Shown: one piece after another, positions 45,201-52,975 of the stretch
Layout: each line of letters begins with the position of its first letter
Numbering within the stretch: the first letter of the stretch is position 1
Program-made: the position numbers and the translations under genes
The notes under the pieces: generated by a model
Seen by the model: the letters and a program-made list of their open reading frames with translations, nothing else
The model's database searches: none
Told to the model about the DNA's origin: nothing
From: Gemmatimonas aurantiaca T-27
GTDB taxonomy: Bacteria > Gemmatimonadota > Gemmatimonadetes > Gemmatimonadales > Gemmatimonadaceae
Direction of reading: 5' to 3'
NCBI RefSeq assembly: GCF_000010305.1
Contig: NC_012489.1
Location: forward strand, 4,037,646 to 4,101,645
Length of the DNA stretch: 64,000 bases

Positions 45201-45297
45201 GGCGTATGGTGTGACTGCGATCCTGCGCGTGGACTGGCACACACGTCGGCAGGATCGTCAGCAATGCTGTCAGGGTTGCGACAACACCCTTGCCCAT
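42226..45297 (-). CDS. Propeller-type sensor histidine kinase (Reg_prop / Y_Y_Y / HisKA_3)
   Basis: A 1023-residue membrane sensor kinase from ATG 45297 with a signal peptide. The periplasmic part has many two-component-regulator propeller blades (GPDGFLWLGTGSGLYRFDG, DREGNIWVGTSAGLNRF, GTLWVAFEGSDVYQ) and a Y_Y_Y domain. One transmembrane segment (FKAFVGATLVALLWFVYT) precedes the NarX-type kinase core: RALHDTLLQ with H806, NVWRHA, DNGVGIDPD and GHFGLPGMRE. No response regulator gene is adjacent, so it is an orphan; the LuxR-type regulator 10 kb away is a possible but unproven partner. Confidence 0.93.
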   Translation of the reverse strand: MGKGVVATLTALLTILPTCVPVHAQDRSHTIRQFHHMTWTAKDGAPPEIWALDQGPDGFLWLGTGSGLYRFDGMTFERYRLAPGEQLASIDITAVEVLPSNEIWIGYSDGGVSRLKDGRVTTFTEKDGIGPGMIVHFRQDRDGVLWAVSHGGLSRFLNGHWRSVGADWDVPADFIVGLFIARDGVRWLSTAQGLYFARPGVQRFEPTGAVAEHATLTETPDGRIWIADRPHGLRPMPNYVGADRRSPWKERTVPSGNVLSLASFAVDRQGVIWGTDRVNGGIFRFDPRRTPQPTHSLMASDVDVFRRTDGLTAGRSIPILSDREGNIWVGTSAGLNRFRTSEIIHDVVVPPATAYGYSIATLPDATYITDGVWLYRALPHEAARRHVRLAAAANTVLLRSRDGALWYGNGGAMHRHVGSKITRIALPAQVRDRNVNAIAEDGTGTLWVAFEGSDVYQLKEGRWTGPIDLGGLPTPVIAGADTTGAVWFGYADSRVSRHDAAGMRVFTARDGLTVGNVEGLAILDGAVWVGGELGVARLDHERFHTIGSNQVEALFGVSGMGQASDGDVLFNGLMGVVRMDTKELRKAFADPAYVPDYALYDRRNGLPGVAQQGWHAPTVATGIDGRTWFISNTGVSFLNADGRARNLVPPPIAILSATVQGVTHSTASPLTVPKGTTSLTIAYTAAALRAPESVRFRYRLEGLDTAWTDAGGHREAVFSNLGPKQYRFRVIAANEDGVWNEDGATLDVEIPPTFLQSGPFKAFVGATLVALLWFVYTQRMRSVARRIHGRMAERLEERERIARALHDTLLQSVQALTLHFQFAVDKLPVELPARGALEEAIDRADAVIAEGRDRIQGLRLLRDGAIEDIIAGIVQRQGFDAAVEVVVTCNGTQRALDLLVLDEVTRIAGEAVFNVWRHASATRIAIDVSHGTNFSLRITDNGVGIDPDVVTRGEREGHFGLPGMRESARRLRGVLEVRCLPEGGAEVELTVPASIAYQARGRRSTFPRAPEGHPVVAPAKARA

Positions 45298-45676
45298 AAT
45301 GTGTCCCCAATAAAGGAACCCGCACTCACGGGCGACAATTTCGTATTGTCTTCCGGAGTGCGCTACGGGCAAAGATGTCACGACAATTCCCACTCTCGCG
45401 CCGACTGATCGGCAGCCTGATGAATCGCGTCCTGACTATTGCCGATCGATCGAATCGTGGCCGGGCTGCGCTTCAATAGCGCTCACCAGCGCGGATGTCG
45501 GTTCCATCCAAAGAGAGGCGCCTGCAGCAGGCCCATCCAGCACAAGACGGCGAATGCGCATGCGATTTCCGCGTTGAACGCAGGAAGTTCTCCTGTCGAG
45601 CTTGCCTCTTCCGCGTACCGAAAACGACCCTTGGGGACCAGTACGATCAGTCCTTCCTCCCGGCACCGAGACTCGC
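45298..45676. other. 379-base region between divergent genes
   Basis: This stretch separates the divergent sensor kinase and ADP-ribosyltransferase-like genes and should contain both promoters. No convincing coding sequence, terminator or named motif was seen. A GATCGATCGAATCG stretch near 45445 is locally repetitive but not diagnostic. Confidence 0.4.
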
Positions 45677-47131
45677 ATGATCGGCAAGATCCAGCCCTAC
45701 CAAGCCCCCACGATCAACAAGATCGCCCCCAAGGATCGTGAGAGCCGGTGGCCGCTCGTGCGAGACGTCGCGGAGGCGTTTGCGGGCGACCCGGGCTCCG
45801 ACACCTTTGGGTTCTGGTTCAACTACTTCTGGACTGAAGTGCAGCAGCTCGATCGTATCACCGCCTTGCAGCAGCAGAAGGCGGCGGAGGTGTTTTTCAG
45901 CGTCTTCGAGGGCGCTCAGGCACCGTTCACGCTGCGGGCCGACTTTGCGGGGCGCGACGATGCGTTCAAGGAGAACGTGCTGCGCCAGCTCTTGCTCATC
46001 GGCTTCAAGCGGGTGGCGCTCGATGCCCCGGCCATGACCGTACGATCACCCGGTGGCCGGGCGCTCGCGCCGGCGCCGCTGGTAGCCAGCGATGCGCGGG
46101 CGATGAACCTCAAGCTTCTCAAGAGTGCAACGGGTGGGCCCACGCCCATCGCTTTTCGGGCCGACGGACGGAGCTACGACGAACTTGTTCAGCACAAGGG
46201 ATTCCGTGTCAGGGCGCGCTCGAGCGACTCACCCATTTATGCAAGGAACGGATTCGACAAGGCGTGGCATCCGTTCAACAACCCGGTGTACGCCAATTCG
46301 ATGTTCCTGCGACTGGGGAGCAAGAACGCCGACAACTGTCTACAGACGGTGATTTCAGTCGGCGCCAAGTTTGCCGGGGTCACGCACTTCCCGATCCTCA
46401 GCGACTACGTGCTGGTTTTCGCGGCAAAGAGCCCGTCGGATGCGCGGTTTCTGGCGCTCAAGCCGCTGTCCGAGTGGACGCCGGCGGATGAACAGACCGC
46501 CAGGACACATTCGCAGAAGGTGCGCGCGGTGCGCGGTCCAGGCGGCGTCATCGATCATCTCGAGAAAGACAACTACATCTACGCCTTTCTGACCGATGGC
46601 ATGAAGTTCTTCAACACGGAACAGTTCTTCCAGAGCCATGGGCACACGCCGTTCCCCGAGCGGGGCGCCAACGAGGTGCCGATCGCGAACATCCTGTGCG
46701 AGATCCACTTCGTCCAGAAGTGGTATTTCAGCGAGGCGGACGGCCAGATCATGTTGTACGAACTGGCGTTCGACCCCATCAGGTGGCTGCCATCGGTGGC
46801 TTTCATCGAGACGTTGATCGGCACCAGCGGCCGGCAGGAGCTGGAAGCGAAAGCGCTGAAAGAGATCGCGAATGCTCGCTCGCGTTCCGACATCACGGGC
46901 GAGAAGGTCAAGTTCGAACGCCAGACCCGGCTCCGCTGGACGCCCCAGGAGCGAGAACAGGCCGCGCGGGCACTGGCGGAGCATCTCAAGGTGACCACGG
47001 CCAAGACGCCCAACTCTCCACTCGAGAAGAAGGCCGTGATCAGCAAGCACCCCTCGCTCAAGGACAAGATCGACGCCATGGGGCCGGCGGATTGGGGCGG
47101 CATCCGCGTGGAGGCGAAGAAGTACGCCTGA
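45677..47131 (+). CDS. Predicted ADP-ribosyltransferase toxin-like protein
   Basis: A 484-residue protein with no signal peptide. Residues 155-345 resemble the cholera/pertussis-type ADP-ribosyltransferase core. The first strand is IAFRADGRSYDELVQHKGF (R161; cholera toxin has YRADSR followed by DEI and GG). A middle strand TVISVGAKFAGVTHFPIL stands where STS usually lies (S227). The last motif ANEVPIANI (E333) matches the family E-V-x-x-x-x-I around the catalytic glutamate; the upstream Glu of the E-x-E pair is absent. Residues 1-150 and 380-484 are helical and unassigned. The target is unknown. The lack of a leader and a nearby eCIS make injected cargo a possibility. Start ATG 45677 is chosen; upstream in-frame starts are unlikely. 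Confidence 0.68.
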   Translation: MIGKIQPYQAPTINKIAPKDRESRWPLVRDVAEAFAGDPGSDTFGFWFNYFWTEVQQLDRITALQQQKAAEVFFSVFEGAQAPFTLRADFAGRDDAFKENVLRQLLLIGFKRVALDAPAMTVRSPGGRALAPAPLVASDARAMNLKLLKSATGGPTPIAFRADGRSYDELVQHKGFRVRARSSDSPIYARNGFDKAWHPFNNPVYANSMFLRLGSKNADNCLQTVISVGAKFAGVTHFPILSDYVLVFAAKSPSDARFLALKPLSEWTPADEQTARTHSQKVRAVRGPGGVIDHLEKDNYIYAFLTDGMKFFNTEQFFQSHGHTPFPERGANEVPIANILCEIHFVQKWYFSEADGQIMLYELAFDPIRWLPSVAFIETLIGTSGRQELEAKALKEIANARSRSDITGEKVKFERQTRLRWTPQEREQAARALAEHLKVTTAKTPNSPLEKKAVISKHPSLKDKIDAMGPADWGGIRVEAKKYA

Positions 47132-47158
47132 CGAAGTACGCCTGGCGAAGTACGCCTT
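47118..47158 (+). repeat. 14-base tandem repeat across the end of the ADP-ribosyltransferase-like gene
   Basis: GAAGTACGCCT appears three times with 14-15-base periodicity, the first copy encoding the last residues and the next two lying after the stop. It is a small local duplication. Confidence 0.85.
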
Positions 47159-47178
47159 TCGATGACGGCAGAGCCGCG

Positions 47179-47553
47179 TTATGCCGCGGGCTCGCGATCG
47201 GGTGAGGGCTGCCCGAAGGTGAGCCAGAACCGGTTGGGATCGCGAACGATGAATTCGCGCATGCCATACTCGGTGTCGTGGATAGGCTCCACGAGCTCTG
47301 CCACCGGACCAACCTGGGCGTATGCCGCCTCGAGGTTCTCGACGTACACGTAAAGATCCACCTCGCGGCGCAGAGCCTGACTGGGGGTGCCGCCGGCATT
47401 CAGCATGAACTCGCTCGCCCCCAGCGTGAGGCGCGCCCACAACATCTCGCCACAGTCCACATGGGTGCCGTCGAGAGTGAACCCGATCGACTCATACCAG
47501 CGCGCGGTGGCTGCCACATCCGGAACATGCATCATCGGTACGGCGCGGATCAT
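47179..47553 (-). CDS. VOC family (glyoxalase/bleomycin-resistance fold) protein
   Basis: A 124-residue single-domain VOC protein from ATG 47553, with GGAGG five bases upstream. Typical elements: VPDVAATARWYESIGFTLD, LTLGASEFMLNAGG, DLYVYVENLEAAYAQ and FIVRDPNRFWLTFGQP. The substrate is unknown. It lies 19 bases downstream of the 148-residue gene on the same strand. Confidence 0.88.
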   Translation of the reverse strand: MIRAVPMMHVPDVAATARWYESIGFTLDGTHVDCGEMLWARLTLGASEFMLNAGGTPSQALRREVDLYVYVENLEAAYAQVGPVAELVEPIHDTEYGMREFIVRDPNRFWLTFGQPSPDREPAA

Positions 47554-47572
47554 CGTCCCTCCGAAGGAAGTG

Positions 47573-48019
47573 TCAGTCTTCGTCCTGGATCCAAAACACC
47601 GCTGCCCGACCATCACCAAGACACACCACACCAGAGTCGAACGTAGCGTCCGAGATCGGATTCCAGCCGTGGAGCGTGGCCTCGCCGTTCCCACTGGGAT
47701 TCATGGTCCAGTCACCGTTGGTGAAGTACGTATGTGGCTCTGGAACCGCATCGAACATGGGTGTTGCCAGATCCGACGCTGCAGCCAATGACATGAGCTT
47801 TGTGCCATAGGCGAGATCGCGGTGCAGCAAGGTGGTCACGATGGCATGTGCGTCTGCCGCACTGACCTCGATCCATTCCGATGCGATACCACGAAAGCCA
47901 TGCCCCTGCACGACCTGATCGACGACACTCGTGCCACGTCCAGGCGAAGGAAGATCGACAACCGTGCACGTGGTGACGCCCGTATTTCTCAATTGTGACA
48001 CTCGTTCGATCGCGCTCAT
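47573..48019 (-). CDS. Hypothetical protein, intact member of a duplicated family
   Basis: A 148-residue protein with WIEVSAADAHAIVTTLLHRDLAYGT and a Trp-rich end (NGDWTMNPSGNGEATLHGWNPISDATFD, AAVFWIQDED). No named family was recognised. A decayed copy of its WIEVSAA and C-terminal segments lies at 49697-49741, downstream of an intact DUF4287 gene. Here, in turn, a DUF4287 remnant lies directly upstream. Confidence 0.7.
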   Translation of the reverse strand: MSAIERVSQLRNTGVTTCTVVDLPSPGRGTSVVDQVVQGHGFRGIASEWIEVSAADAHAIVTTLLHRDLAYGTKLMSLAAASDLATPMFDAVPEPHTYFTNGDWTMNPSGNGEATLHGWNPISDATFDSGVVCLGDGRAAVFWIQDED

Positions 48020-48039
48020 CGGTTCCGGGGTCGAGTGAC

Positions 48040-48078
48040 GTACGATGCCGGTCCTTTGGGTTTGTTGTCGGCAGACGT
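48040..48078 (-). pseudogene. Remnant of a DUF4287 gene (N-terminal codons)
   Basis: Thirteen codons read TSADNKPKGPASY, against MPADDKPKGPASY at the start of the intact DUF4287 gene at 49792-50004. Thirty-one of 39 bases match, with most differences at third positions, and the start codon is ATG to ACG. The remnant then runs into the start of the 148-residue gene. Confidence 0.7.
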
Positions 48079-48103
48079 AAAAAATAAGTCCTGCGGCTCT
48101 AGG

Positions 48104-48296
48104 TCACAGGTCGGCGTTGGCGATCAAGCGCGTGTGCGTGGGTCGTGCCAAAGCGACCAACAGGGCGACACCAGCCAGCGCCTCCAAACCTCACCCGCGC
48201 CACGACCGCGAGGGCAAACACCCCGGCGCCGATCTGAACGAAATAGCTCGCCGCGAGTGCGATGAGCGTGAGGTTCGGCAGAGCTCTCTGCTGCAC
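48104..48296 (-). pseudogene. Frameshifted small membrane protein
   Basis: From GTG 48296 (GGAGG upstream) one frame reads QQRALPNLTLIALAASYF and VFALAVVARV, a membrane helix. After about 48186-48194 the hydrophobic reading continues in the next frame as GLEALAGVALLVALARP and ends at a stop at 48104. One extra base would explain the switch. Without the shift the first frame continues as non-hydrophobic sequence to 48099. The family is not recognised, and a sequencing error is possible. Confidence 0.5.
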
Positions 48297-48360
48297 GGCA
48301 TTGCCTCCAGAACGGAACGTGGGAGGAGCATGTTTCTCCTCCCACGATACCATCCGCAAC

Positions 48361-48765
48361 TCAGAACTGCACCAGCACCGGCACCTGTTCGCGAGCGGAC
48401 TGGTCAGCGGCCTGATGGATGGCTTCCTGGCCATTGCCGTTCGACTTGATCGTCGGGCTGCCAGCGTCGGACGTGCGCCCCTGCCCACAGGTGACCCGGA
48501 TCGACATCGGCGTATAGATGCCAAACGTCACGAAGCTCACGAGTTGATTGGGCAACGACAGTTGGGTTTCGACCTTGGCCACACCACTCGGGCAACGCTG
48601 CGCCGTCTCCACGATGGACGGGGGCACAAGACCATAGATCCAGCCACTCGCCCACGGCTTCTCGACGACCTGCGAAGTCGGGGTGGCTCCCGTCTCGACG
48701 GTGGCGTGATAGCAGCCGGTGCTGAGTGCAACAACCAATCCAAGAGAAAACAAACGGCGGATCAT
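48361..48765 (-). CDS. Bor/Iss-like lipoprotein
   Basis: A 134-residue lipoprotein from ATG 48765 with signal peptide and lipobox (LVVALSTGC). The mature part matches the Bor family pattern (TGATPTSQVVEKPWASGWIYGLVPPSIVE, then QLSLPNQLVSFVTFGIYTPMSIRVTC). In phage lambda, Bor is a prophage-expressed outer-membrane lipoprotein linked to serum resistance. Chromosomal homologues without prophage are common; function here is unknown. Confidence 0.83.
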   Translation of the reverse strand: MIRRLFSLGLVVALSTGCYHATVETGATPTSQVVEKPWASGWIYGLVPPSIVETAQRCPSGVAKVETQLSLPNQLVSFVTFGIYTPMSIRVTCGQGRTSDAGSPTIKSNGNGQEAIHQAADQSAREQVPVLVQF

Positions 48766-48903
48766 CGACAAATCTCTAATGAGGGTGATAGGCGGCAAAC
48801 GTGACTGCCCCAACCGAAGGGCACCATAGGCCGTCGGTTCGGGGAGCAGCACGCGATCACCCATACCTCCTGGTAGAGCAGCGCGTCACACTGACTGCGC
48901 CGC

Positions 48904-49632
48904 TTACCAGACAGACACCATCCGATCCGCGACCCAGAGCCATGCCTTGGTACCGCTGCCGACAAAGTCGACGGCATGAGCCATGAAAAACAGCACCATG
49001 ATGGGCAGGTACGGGCTCTTCAACATCGGTTGGTGGAGTCGCACTTTTGCGTACAAGAGGAAACCAGCAAGCGTGGCGTAGATGAAGGCAACAACCGTCA
49101 GTATCCCTGGTAGTCCGCCCACAACATAGAGTCCGAGCCGTGCCAATCCTGGTGTTGCGACCGCCAACGAAGCCGCGACCATGAATGCCACATGCTGATG
49201 CAGGTTGCGACGTTTCCACAGCGCCAGCGTGTAGAACAGCACGAAGAGCGACAGCGCCGTGAACGATTGTGCCAGGAGAGACAGCACTTCGTCCCTCGGT
49301 GACTCCACAATGCTCTGTGCATAGAAGTGTTTCATGACCTGCACCCCGGTGAAGCAGAACAGGGCGACCACAATGATGGACGCTTTCCCAAGCAGTCGAT
49401 GCAGATCCAGGCGATTGGCCCGGACCAGGAATGGCTGGGTGGACAGGAGTGCGAACCATGCCATGGCGGCTAGGGCATGCCAATGGATGACCGACGGGAT
49501 CTTTCCGAAGGTTGAAGCGCTACCGAAATAGCCGAAGAACGGCGTGCCCGGAACACGTGGTGTGAAACCTGCCAACACCAACACAAAAAGCAGCAGGAAG
49601 AAAAACCCGATGTTCTGGTACGGGCGCTTCAT
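48904..49632 (-). CDS. Multi-pass membrane protein
   Basis: A 242-residue protein with about seven transmembrane segments (NIGFFFLLLFVLVLAGF, HALAAMAWFALL, ASIIVVALFCFTGVQ, FTALSLFVLFYTLALW, PGILTVVAFIYATLAGFLLY, PIMVLFFMAHAVDFV) and conserved His/Arg in HWHALA and DLHRLLGKAS, which resemble DUF2306-type or cytochrome-like membrane proteins. No assignment was made. It ends 138 bases upstream of the Bor-like gene. Confidence 0.8.
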   Translation of the reverse strand: MKRPYQNIGFFFLLLFVLVLAGFTPRVPGTPFFGYFGSASTFGKIPSVIHWHALAAMAWFALLSTQPFLVRANRLDLHRLLGKASIIVVALFCFTGVQVMKHFYAQSIVESPRDEVLSLLAQSFTALSLFVLFYTLALWKRRNLHQHVAFMVAASLAVATPGLARLGLYVVGGLPGILTVVAFIYATLAGFLLYAKVRLHQPMLKSPYLPIMVLFFMAHAVDFVGSGTKAWLWVADRMVSVW

Positions 49633-49696
49633 GGTCGACGCTCTGAGAGGGAATCAACGGATTTGCCTGGGCTGGTGTGAGCCCGCAATGGCGCTG

Positions 49697-49741
49697 GTCT
49701 TCGTCTTGCACCCCGAACATCGCCGCACTGATCTCGATCCA
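49697..49741 (-). pseudogene. Remnant of the 148-residue family gene
   Basis: Fifteen codons read WIEISAAMFGVQDED. They join the internal WIEVSAA segment and the C-terminal AAVFWIQDED segment of the intact gene at 47573-48019. The seam lies in a shared GCGGC stretch, which suggests an internal deletion between short homologies. The preceding gene on this strand is the intact DUF4287 gene. Confidence 0.6.
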
Positions 49742-49791
49742 CATCAACTGCGCTCGTGCCGGAATCACGCCGTGGAAGGACGCAGAAGGAG

Positions 49792-50004
49792 CTACGGCTT
49801 CGCGGCGAGTGCATACGCGACGATGGCATTGGCATGTCCATGGCCCAAGCGGTGCTCCGTCTTGAGCCAGGTCACCAATTCCATGTGTTTCATCCCCGTA
49901 CGGCCTCGGACGAGTTCGAGCCAATGCTCGATCGGGTGCCCGTACGTCTTCTCGATGGAAGGGAAGTACGACGCGGGACCCTTGGGTTTGTCGTCTGCAG
50001 GCAT
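49792..50004 (-). CDS. DUF4287 domain protein
   Basis: A 70-residue protein of the small DUF4287 family (KPKGPASYFPSIEKTYGHPIEHW, KHMELVTWLKTEHRLGHGHANAIVAYAL). It is cytoplasmic and of unknown function; relatives often sit in stress or resistance contexts. It lies 23 bases downstream of the DUF6886-like gene. Confidence 0.9.
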   Translation of the reverse strand: MPADDKPKGPASYFPSIEKTYGHPIEHWLELVRGRTGMKHMELVTWLKTEHRLGHGHANAIVAYALAAKP

Positions 50005-50027
50005 GGTGAGGATGGAATTGAGGGATG

Positions 50028-50540
50028 TCAGAAACTTCGCGCAGTCGGCGGTGCCGCGTTGCGCATACGGATCATGGAGAACTGCAAGCTCGAGCTGGCG
50101 ACGGCGTCGTGCAGTTCCCAGAGGGACGGCAACAGGCGGATCTCAATCCCCTGCCTCAGGAGTTCGCCAAGTGGATCATCTATGATCTCCACGTGCACCG
50201 GAGCCACGGGTTCACGGCTTACATAGTAGCCGGCGCCCGCATCGATGCACTCGAACGTCGCCGACGGCAAGTGATACCGGTACAGGCGGCAGTGCCGGAG
50301 CCGCTCATACCACGCGCTCTCGATGGCGAGTACCGCGCCGCCCGTCGTCAGAAACCGCGCACGATCTGCACGGCTCGTATGTGGCCCATCGTAGAACGTG
50401 ACGCGCGGACACGCCCGAGGCACGAGGTAGTTGCGCACATGTTCAGCGTCGATCGCCCATACGAGTGGTTCACCACCGGAGTCTGGGACACGTGGCTCGA
50501 GCCGGTCGATATTCGCTTCTTCGCTGAGATGAAAGAGCAT
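50028..50540 (-). CDS. DUF6886-like protein
   Basis: A 170-residue protein from ATG 50540. The N-terminus MLFHLSEEANIDRLEPRVP, then VWAIDAEHVRNYLVPRACPRVTFYDGPHTS and YRYHLPSATFECIDAGAGYYVSRE, is typical of DUF6886 (recall). The fold is thought to be related to RNase- or ART-like small enzymes, but no activity is assigned. Confidence 0.82.
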   Translation of the reverse strand: MLFHLSEEANIDRLEPRVPDSGGEPLVWAIDAEHVRNYLVPRACPRVTFYDGPHTSRADRARFLTTGGAVLAIESAWYERLRHCRLYRYHLPSATFECIDAGAGYYVSREPVAPVHVEIIDDPLGELLRQGIEIRLLPSLWELHDAVASSSLQFSMIRMRNAAPPTARSF

Positions 50541-50608
50541 TTCCGTCCTACGCACGCCGTTCGGCAAAGTTCTGGTGTCCCTGACAAGAGAGCTGCGCAC
50601 TAGAGACG

Positions 50609-51331
50609 CTACCCCTCCGCCAGTCGCACCGCATCTTCAGCTTCGATGAGCCCGAACGCCGCCCCTTGTGGGTCTTCGCACACCGCGACGCGTGCGCCGT
50701 TGGAAAACTCGATGGGCCCGAGGACGGTCCCTTCTTTCGTGCGCACCCGATCGACGGCCAGATCGAGAGACGGAACGGCAAAGAAGAACAGCCAGTGGGC
50801 GTGTACTTCAGGACGTCCCTCGATACCGGACACCTGCCCGATGAACGACTCGCCCGCATCGAACGCAAAACGTCGATGGCGACCGAACGCACCCAGATCG
50901 ATCTCGCTCTCGGCGAACGACCAGCCAAACAGTGCCGAGTAGTTCGCGGCGGCACGCTGTGGATCGAGGGTGCTGAGCTGATGCCAGACCACTCGCGACG
51001 AGGACTCAGCGGCGTTTCCGGTGACCGCGACGATCGCCCCGCCCGCATCACGGAAGATGGCGAAGTCTGCGACACCGGGCGGCGGCCCCAAATGCATGGC
51101 ACCACGCTCCACAAAGCGGGTGATCATGGTGTCCACGGCACCACCGTGGCCGACCTGTACATGGCCGAGCCAATGGGGGCGTGCGCCGCGTGCGATCGCG
51201 GATTCGTGCAGCGGGAGGATGCCGTCGCCGCGATGATCGAGCACGGCGTCATAAAACGCGGCCGCTGCTTCGACGTCGGTGGTGCGGAGCAGGTAGCGTG
51301 AGAAGCGGGGAGGGCGCACGGCGGAGACCAT
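50609..51331 (-). CDS. Two-domain VOC family protein
   Basis: A 240-residue protein with two VOC modules: residues about 8-120 (RYLLRTTDVEAAAAFYDAVL, GVADFAIFRDAGGAIVAVTG) and 125-240 (WHQLSTLDPQRAAANYSALFGWSF, GARVAVCEDPQGAAFGLIE). It resembles CFP32/27 kDa antigen-like glyoxalase-fold proteins. ATG 51331 overlaps on the other strand with the region upstream of the divergent hydrolase. Confidence 0.87.
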   Translation of the reverse strand: MVSAVRPPRFSRYLLRTTDVEAAAAFYDAVLDHRGDGILPLHESAIARGARPHWLGHVQVGHGGAVDTMITRFVERGAMHLGPPPGVADFAIFRDAGGAIVAVTGNAAESSSRVVWHQLSTLDPQRAAANYSALFGWSFAESEIDLGAFGRHRRFAFDAGESFIGQVSGIEGRPEVHAHWLFFFAVPSLDLAVDRVRTKEGTVLGPIEFSNGARVAVCEDPQGAAFGLIEAEDAVRLAEG

Positions 51332-51392
51332 GGTCAGCAATGTACTGCACGAGATCAGGCACGCATTCGCAAATTTCCGGCTATTTTTCCAG

Positions 51393-52292
51393 ATGACAAC
51401 CAATCCTGCCTCGACCCTCCGCGAGCGCCTCGCTCTCGCCGCGCCCGGGCCGGTGGAATTCCAGCGAAGCGATCTCAGGGAGACCAGCGGATTTCGCCGA
51501 GAACGGATCGAGTATCCCGGTCTAGAAGGCGACATCATCCCGGCCTTCCTGTTCACGCCGACGCATCGCCCTCCGCTCGGCGGCGTGGTGGTCTTTCATC
51601 AGCACAACGGGGAATTCCATTTCGGAAAGAGCGAGGTCGCCGGTGATGTCGGCGACCCGTATCAAGCGTTCGGGCCCGCCCTCGCCCGGAGAGGCGTTGC
51701 CGTTCTGGCTCCCGATTCCGTGACGTTCGAGGATCGACGGGGCGCTGTGCAGGGCGTCGAGCCGGAGCACTATGACTGGCTGCGGCATTACAGCGCGATG
51801 GCCTACCGATTGCTCGATGGTGACACGCTGATGCGAAAGTGCCTGGACGACGCCCAACGCGCGCTGAGCGTGCTCGCGGATGCCACCGGAGTAGATGGGC
51901 GACACATCGGCATCGCGGGACATTCGTATGGTGGATACACGGCGCTCTACCATGCGGCCGTCGACGCACGATGCCAGTTCGTATGCATCAGCGGCGCGGT
52001 GTGCAGCTTCGAAACGCGGCGCCGCGAGGGCACCGGCATCACGCTGTTCGAAACAGTGCCCGGGCTCGCCCGCGATATCGACACGCACGATGTGCTCTCT
52101 GCCATCGGGCCTCGACCGACCTTCGTGGTATCGGGAACCGAGGACAAGTACTCACGGGATGCCGATCAGGTCGTGGCCAAGGTCACCGGCCACTTCATCA
52201 CGGAGCGGCGAGTCAATCGTGGGCATGCGCTCGATCAGGAACGATTTGATGCCATCGTCGAGTGGCTGGTGGACCACGCAGGCGATCCGTGA
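51393..52292 (+). CDS. Alpha/beta hydrolase (dienelactone hydrolase-like)
   Basis: A 299-residue cytoplasmic hydrolase. Nucleophile elbow GHSYGG, oxyanion region VVVFHQHNGEFHFGKSE, acid residue in VVSGTEDKYSRD and terminal histidine in VNRGHALDQERFDAIVEWL. ATG 51393 is preferred over 51330, which would place the start against the divergent gene. The substrate is unknown. Confidence 0.88.
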   Translation: MTTNPASTLRERLALAAPGPVEFQRSDLRETSGFRRERIEYPGLEGDIIPAFLFTPTHRPPLGGVVVFHQHNGEFHFGKSEVAGDVGDPYQAFGPALARRGVAVLAPDSVTFEDRRGAVQGVEPEHYDWLRHYSAMAYRLLDGDTLMRKCLDDAQRALSVLADATGVDGRHIGIAGHSYGGYTALYHAAVDARCQFVCISGAVCSFETRRREGTGITLFETVPGLARDIDTHDVLSAIGPRPTFVVSGTEDKYSRDADQVVAKVTGHFITERRVNRGHALDQERFDAIVEWLVDHAGDP

Positions 52293-52316
52293 GCACGGGC
52301 GCCTGTGTCGGCTTCT

Positions 52317-52916
52317 CTAGAGACCACGAGGCTTGTTCAGCAGATAGTGGAGATGGGCACGCACCTCAGGCCACTCCCCGCGGTGAAGACTGTACATCAC
52401 CGTGTCGCGAATGGTGCCGTCACGGCGCAGCACATTGCCGCGAATCACCCCGTCTTTTTTGGCACCAAGTCGTTCGATGGCCCGCTGGCTCTCGATATTG
52501 AAATTGTCGGTGCGCCATCCCACGACGTTGCATCCCAGCGTGTCGAATGCGTGAGTCAGGAGCAGTAGCTTGCAGGTGGTGTTGACCGGCGAGCGCTGCA
52601 CACGCTTGGCGTACCAAGTGTAGCCAATTTCCACGCGTTTCACGTCGGGCAAGATGTCGTGATAGCTCGTGGAGCCAAGCACCATGCCGCTGGCATTCTC
52701 CATCACCGCGAACGGAAAACGATGGCCTTCATCGCGCCCCTTCAGCGCGGCGTCGATGTAACCACGTGTTTCGTGCGGTGCCGGCACCGAGGTGATGCGG
52801 AGGTTCCACAACTCCCCGTCTGCGGCGGCAGCACGCAGCCCCGCTTCATGGTCGATGGCAAGCGGCACCAGGTTGATGTCGCGCGAGGTGAGAACGACGG
52901 GCTCGATAAAGGGCAT
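52317..52916 (-). CDS. GNAT N-acetyltransferase (RimJ/RimL type)
   Basis: A 199-residue acetyltransferase (GYIDAALKGRDEGHRFPFAVMENASGMVLGSTSYHDILPDVKRVEIGYTWYAK, NIESQRAIERLGAKKDGVIRGN) in the RimJ/RimL subfamily pattern. Start ATG 52916 is divergent from the ArsR gene; the two share the 84-base region with the operators. Confidence 0.9.
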   Translation of the reverse strand: MPFIEPVVLTSRDINLVPLAIDHEAGLRAAAADGELWNLRITSVPAPHETRGYIDAALKGRDEGHRFPFAVMENASGMVLGSTSYHDILPDVKRVEIGYTWYAKRVQRSPVNTTCKLLLLTHAFDTLGCNVVGWRTDNFNIESQRAIERLGAKKDGVIRGNVLRRDGTIRDTVMYSLHRGEWPEVRAHLHYLLNKPRGL

Positions 52917-52975
52917 CGCATATTCAACACCTTCGTGCAGCAGAGGGGTACTTGGCGCCGGCACCCTTGACGTCC

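Noticed and set aside
46355-47440. Minus-strand open frame of 361 codons
   Set aside because: It is antisense to the ADP-ribosyltransferase-like gene, whose sense reading has family motifs.
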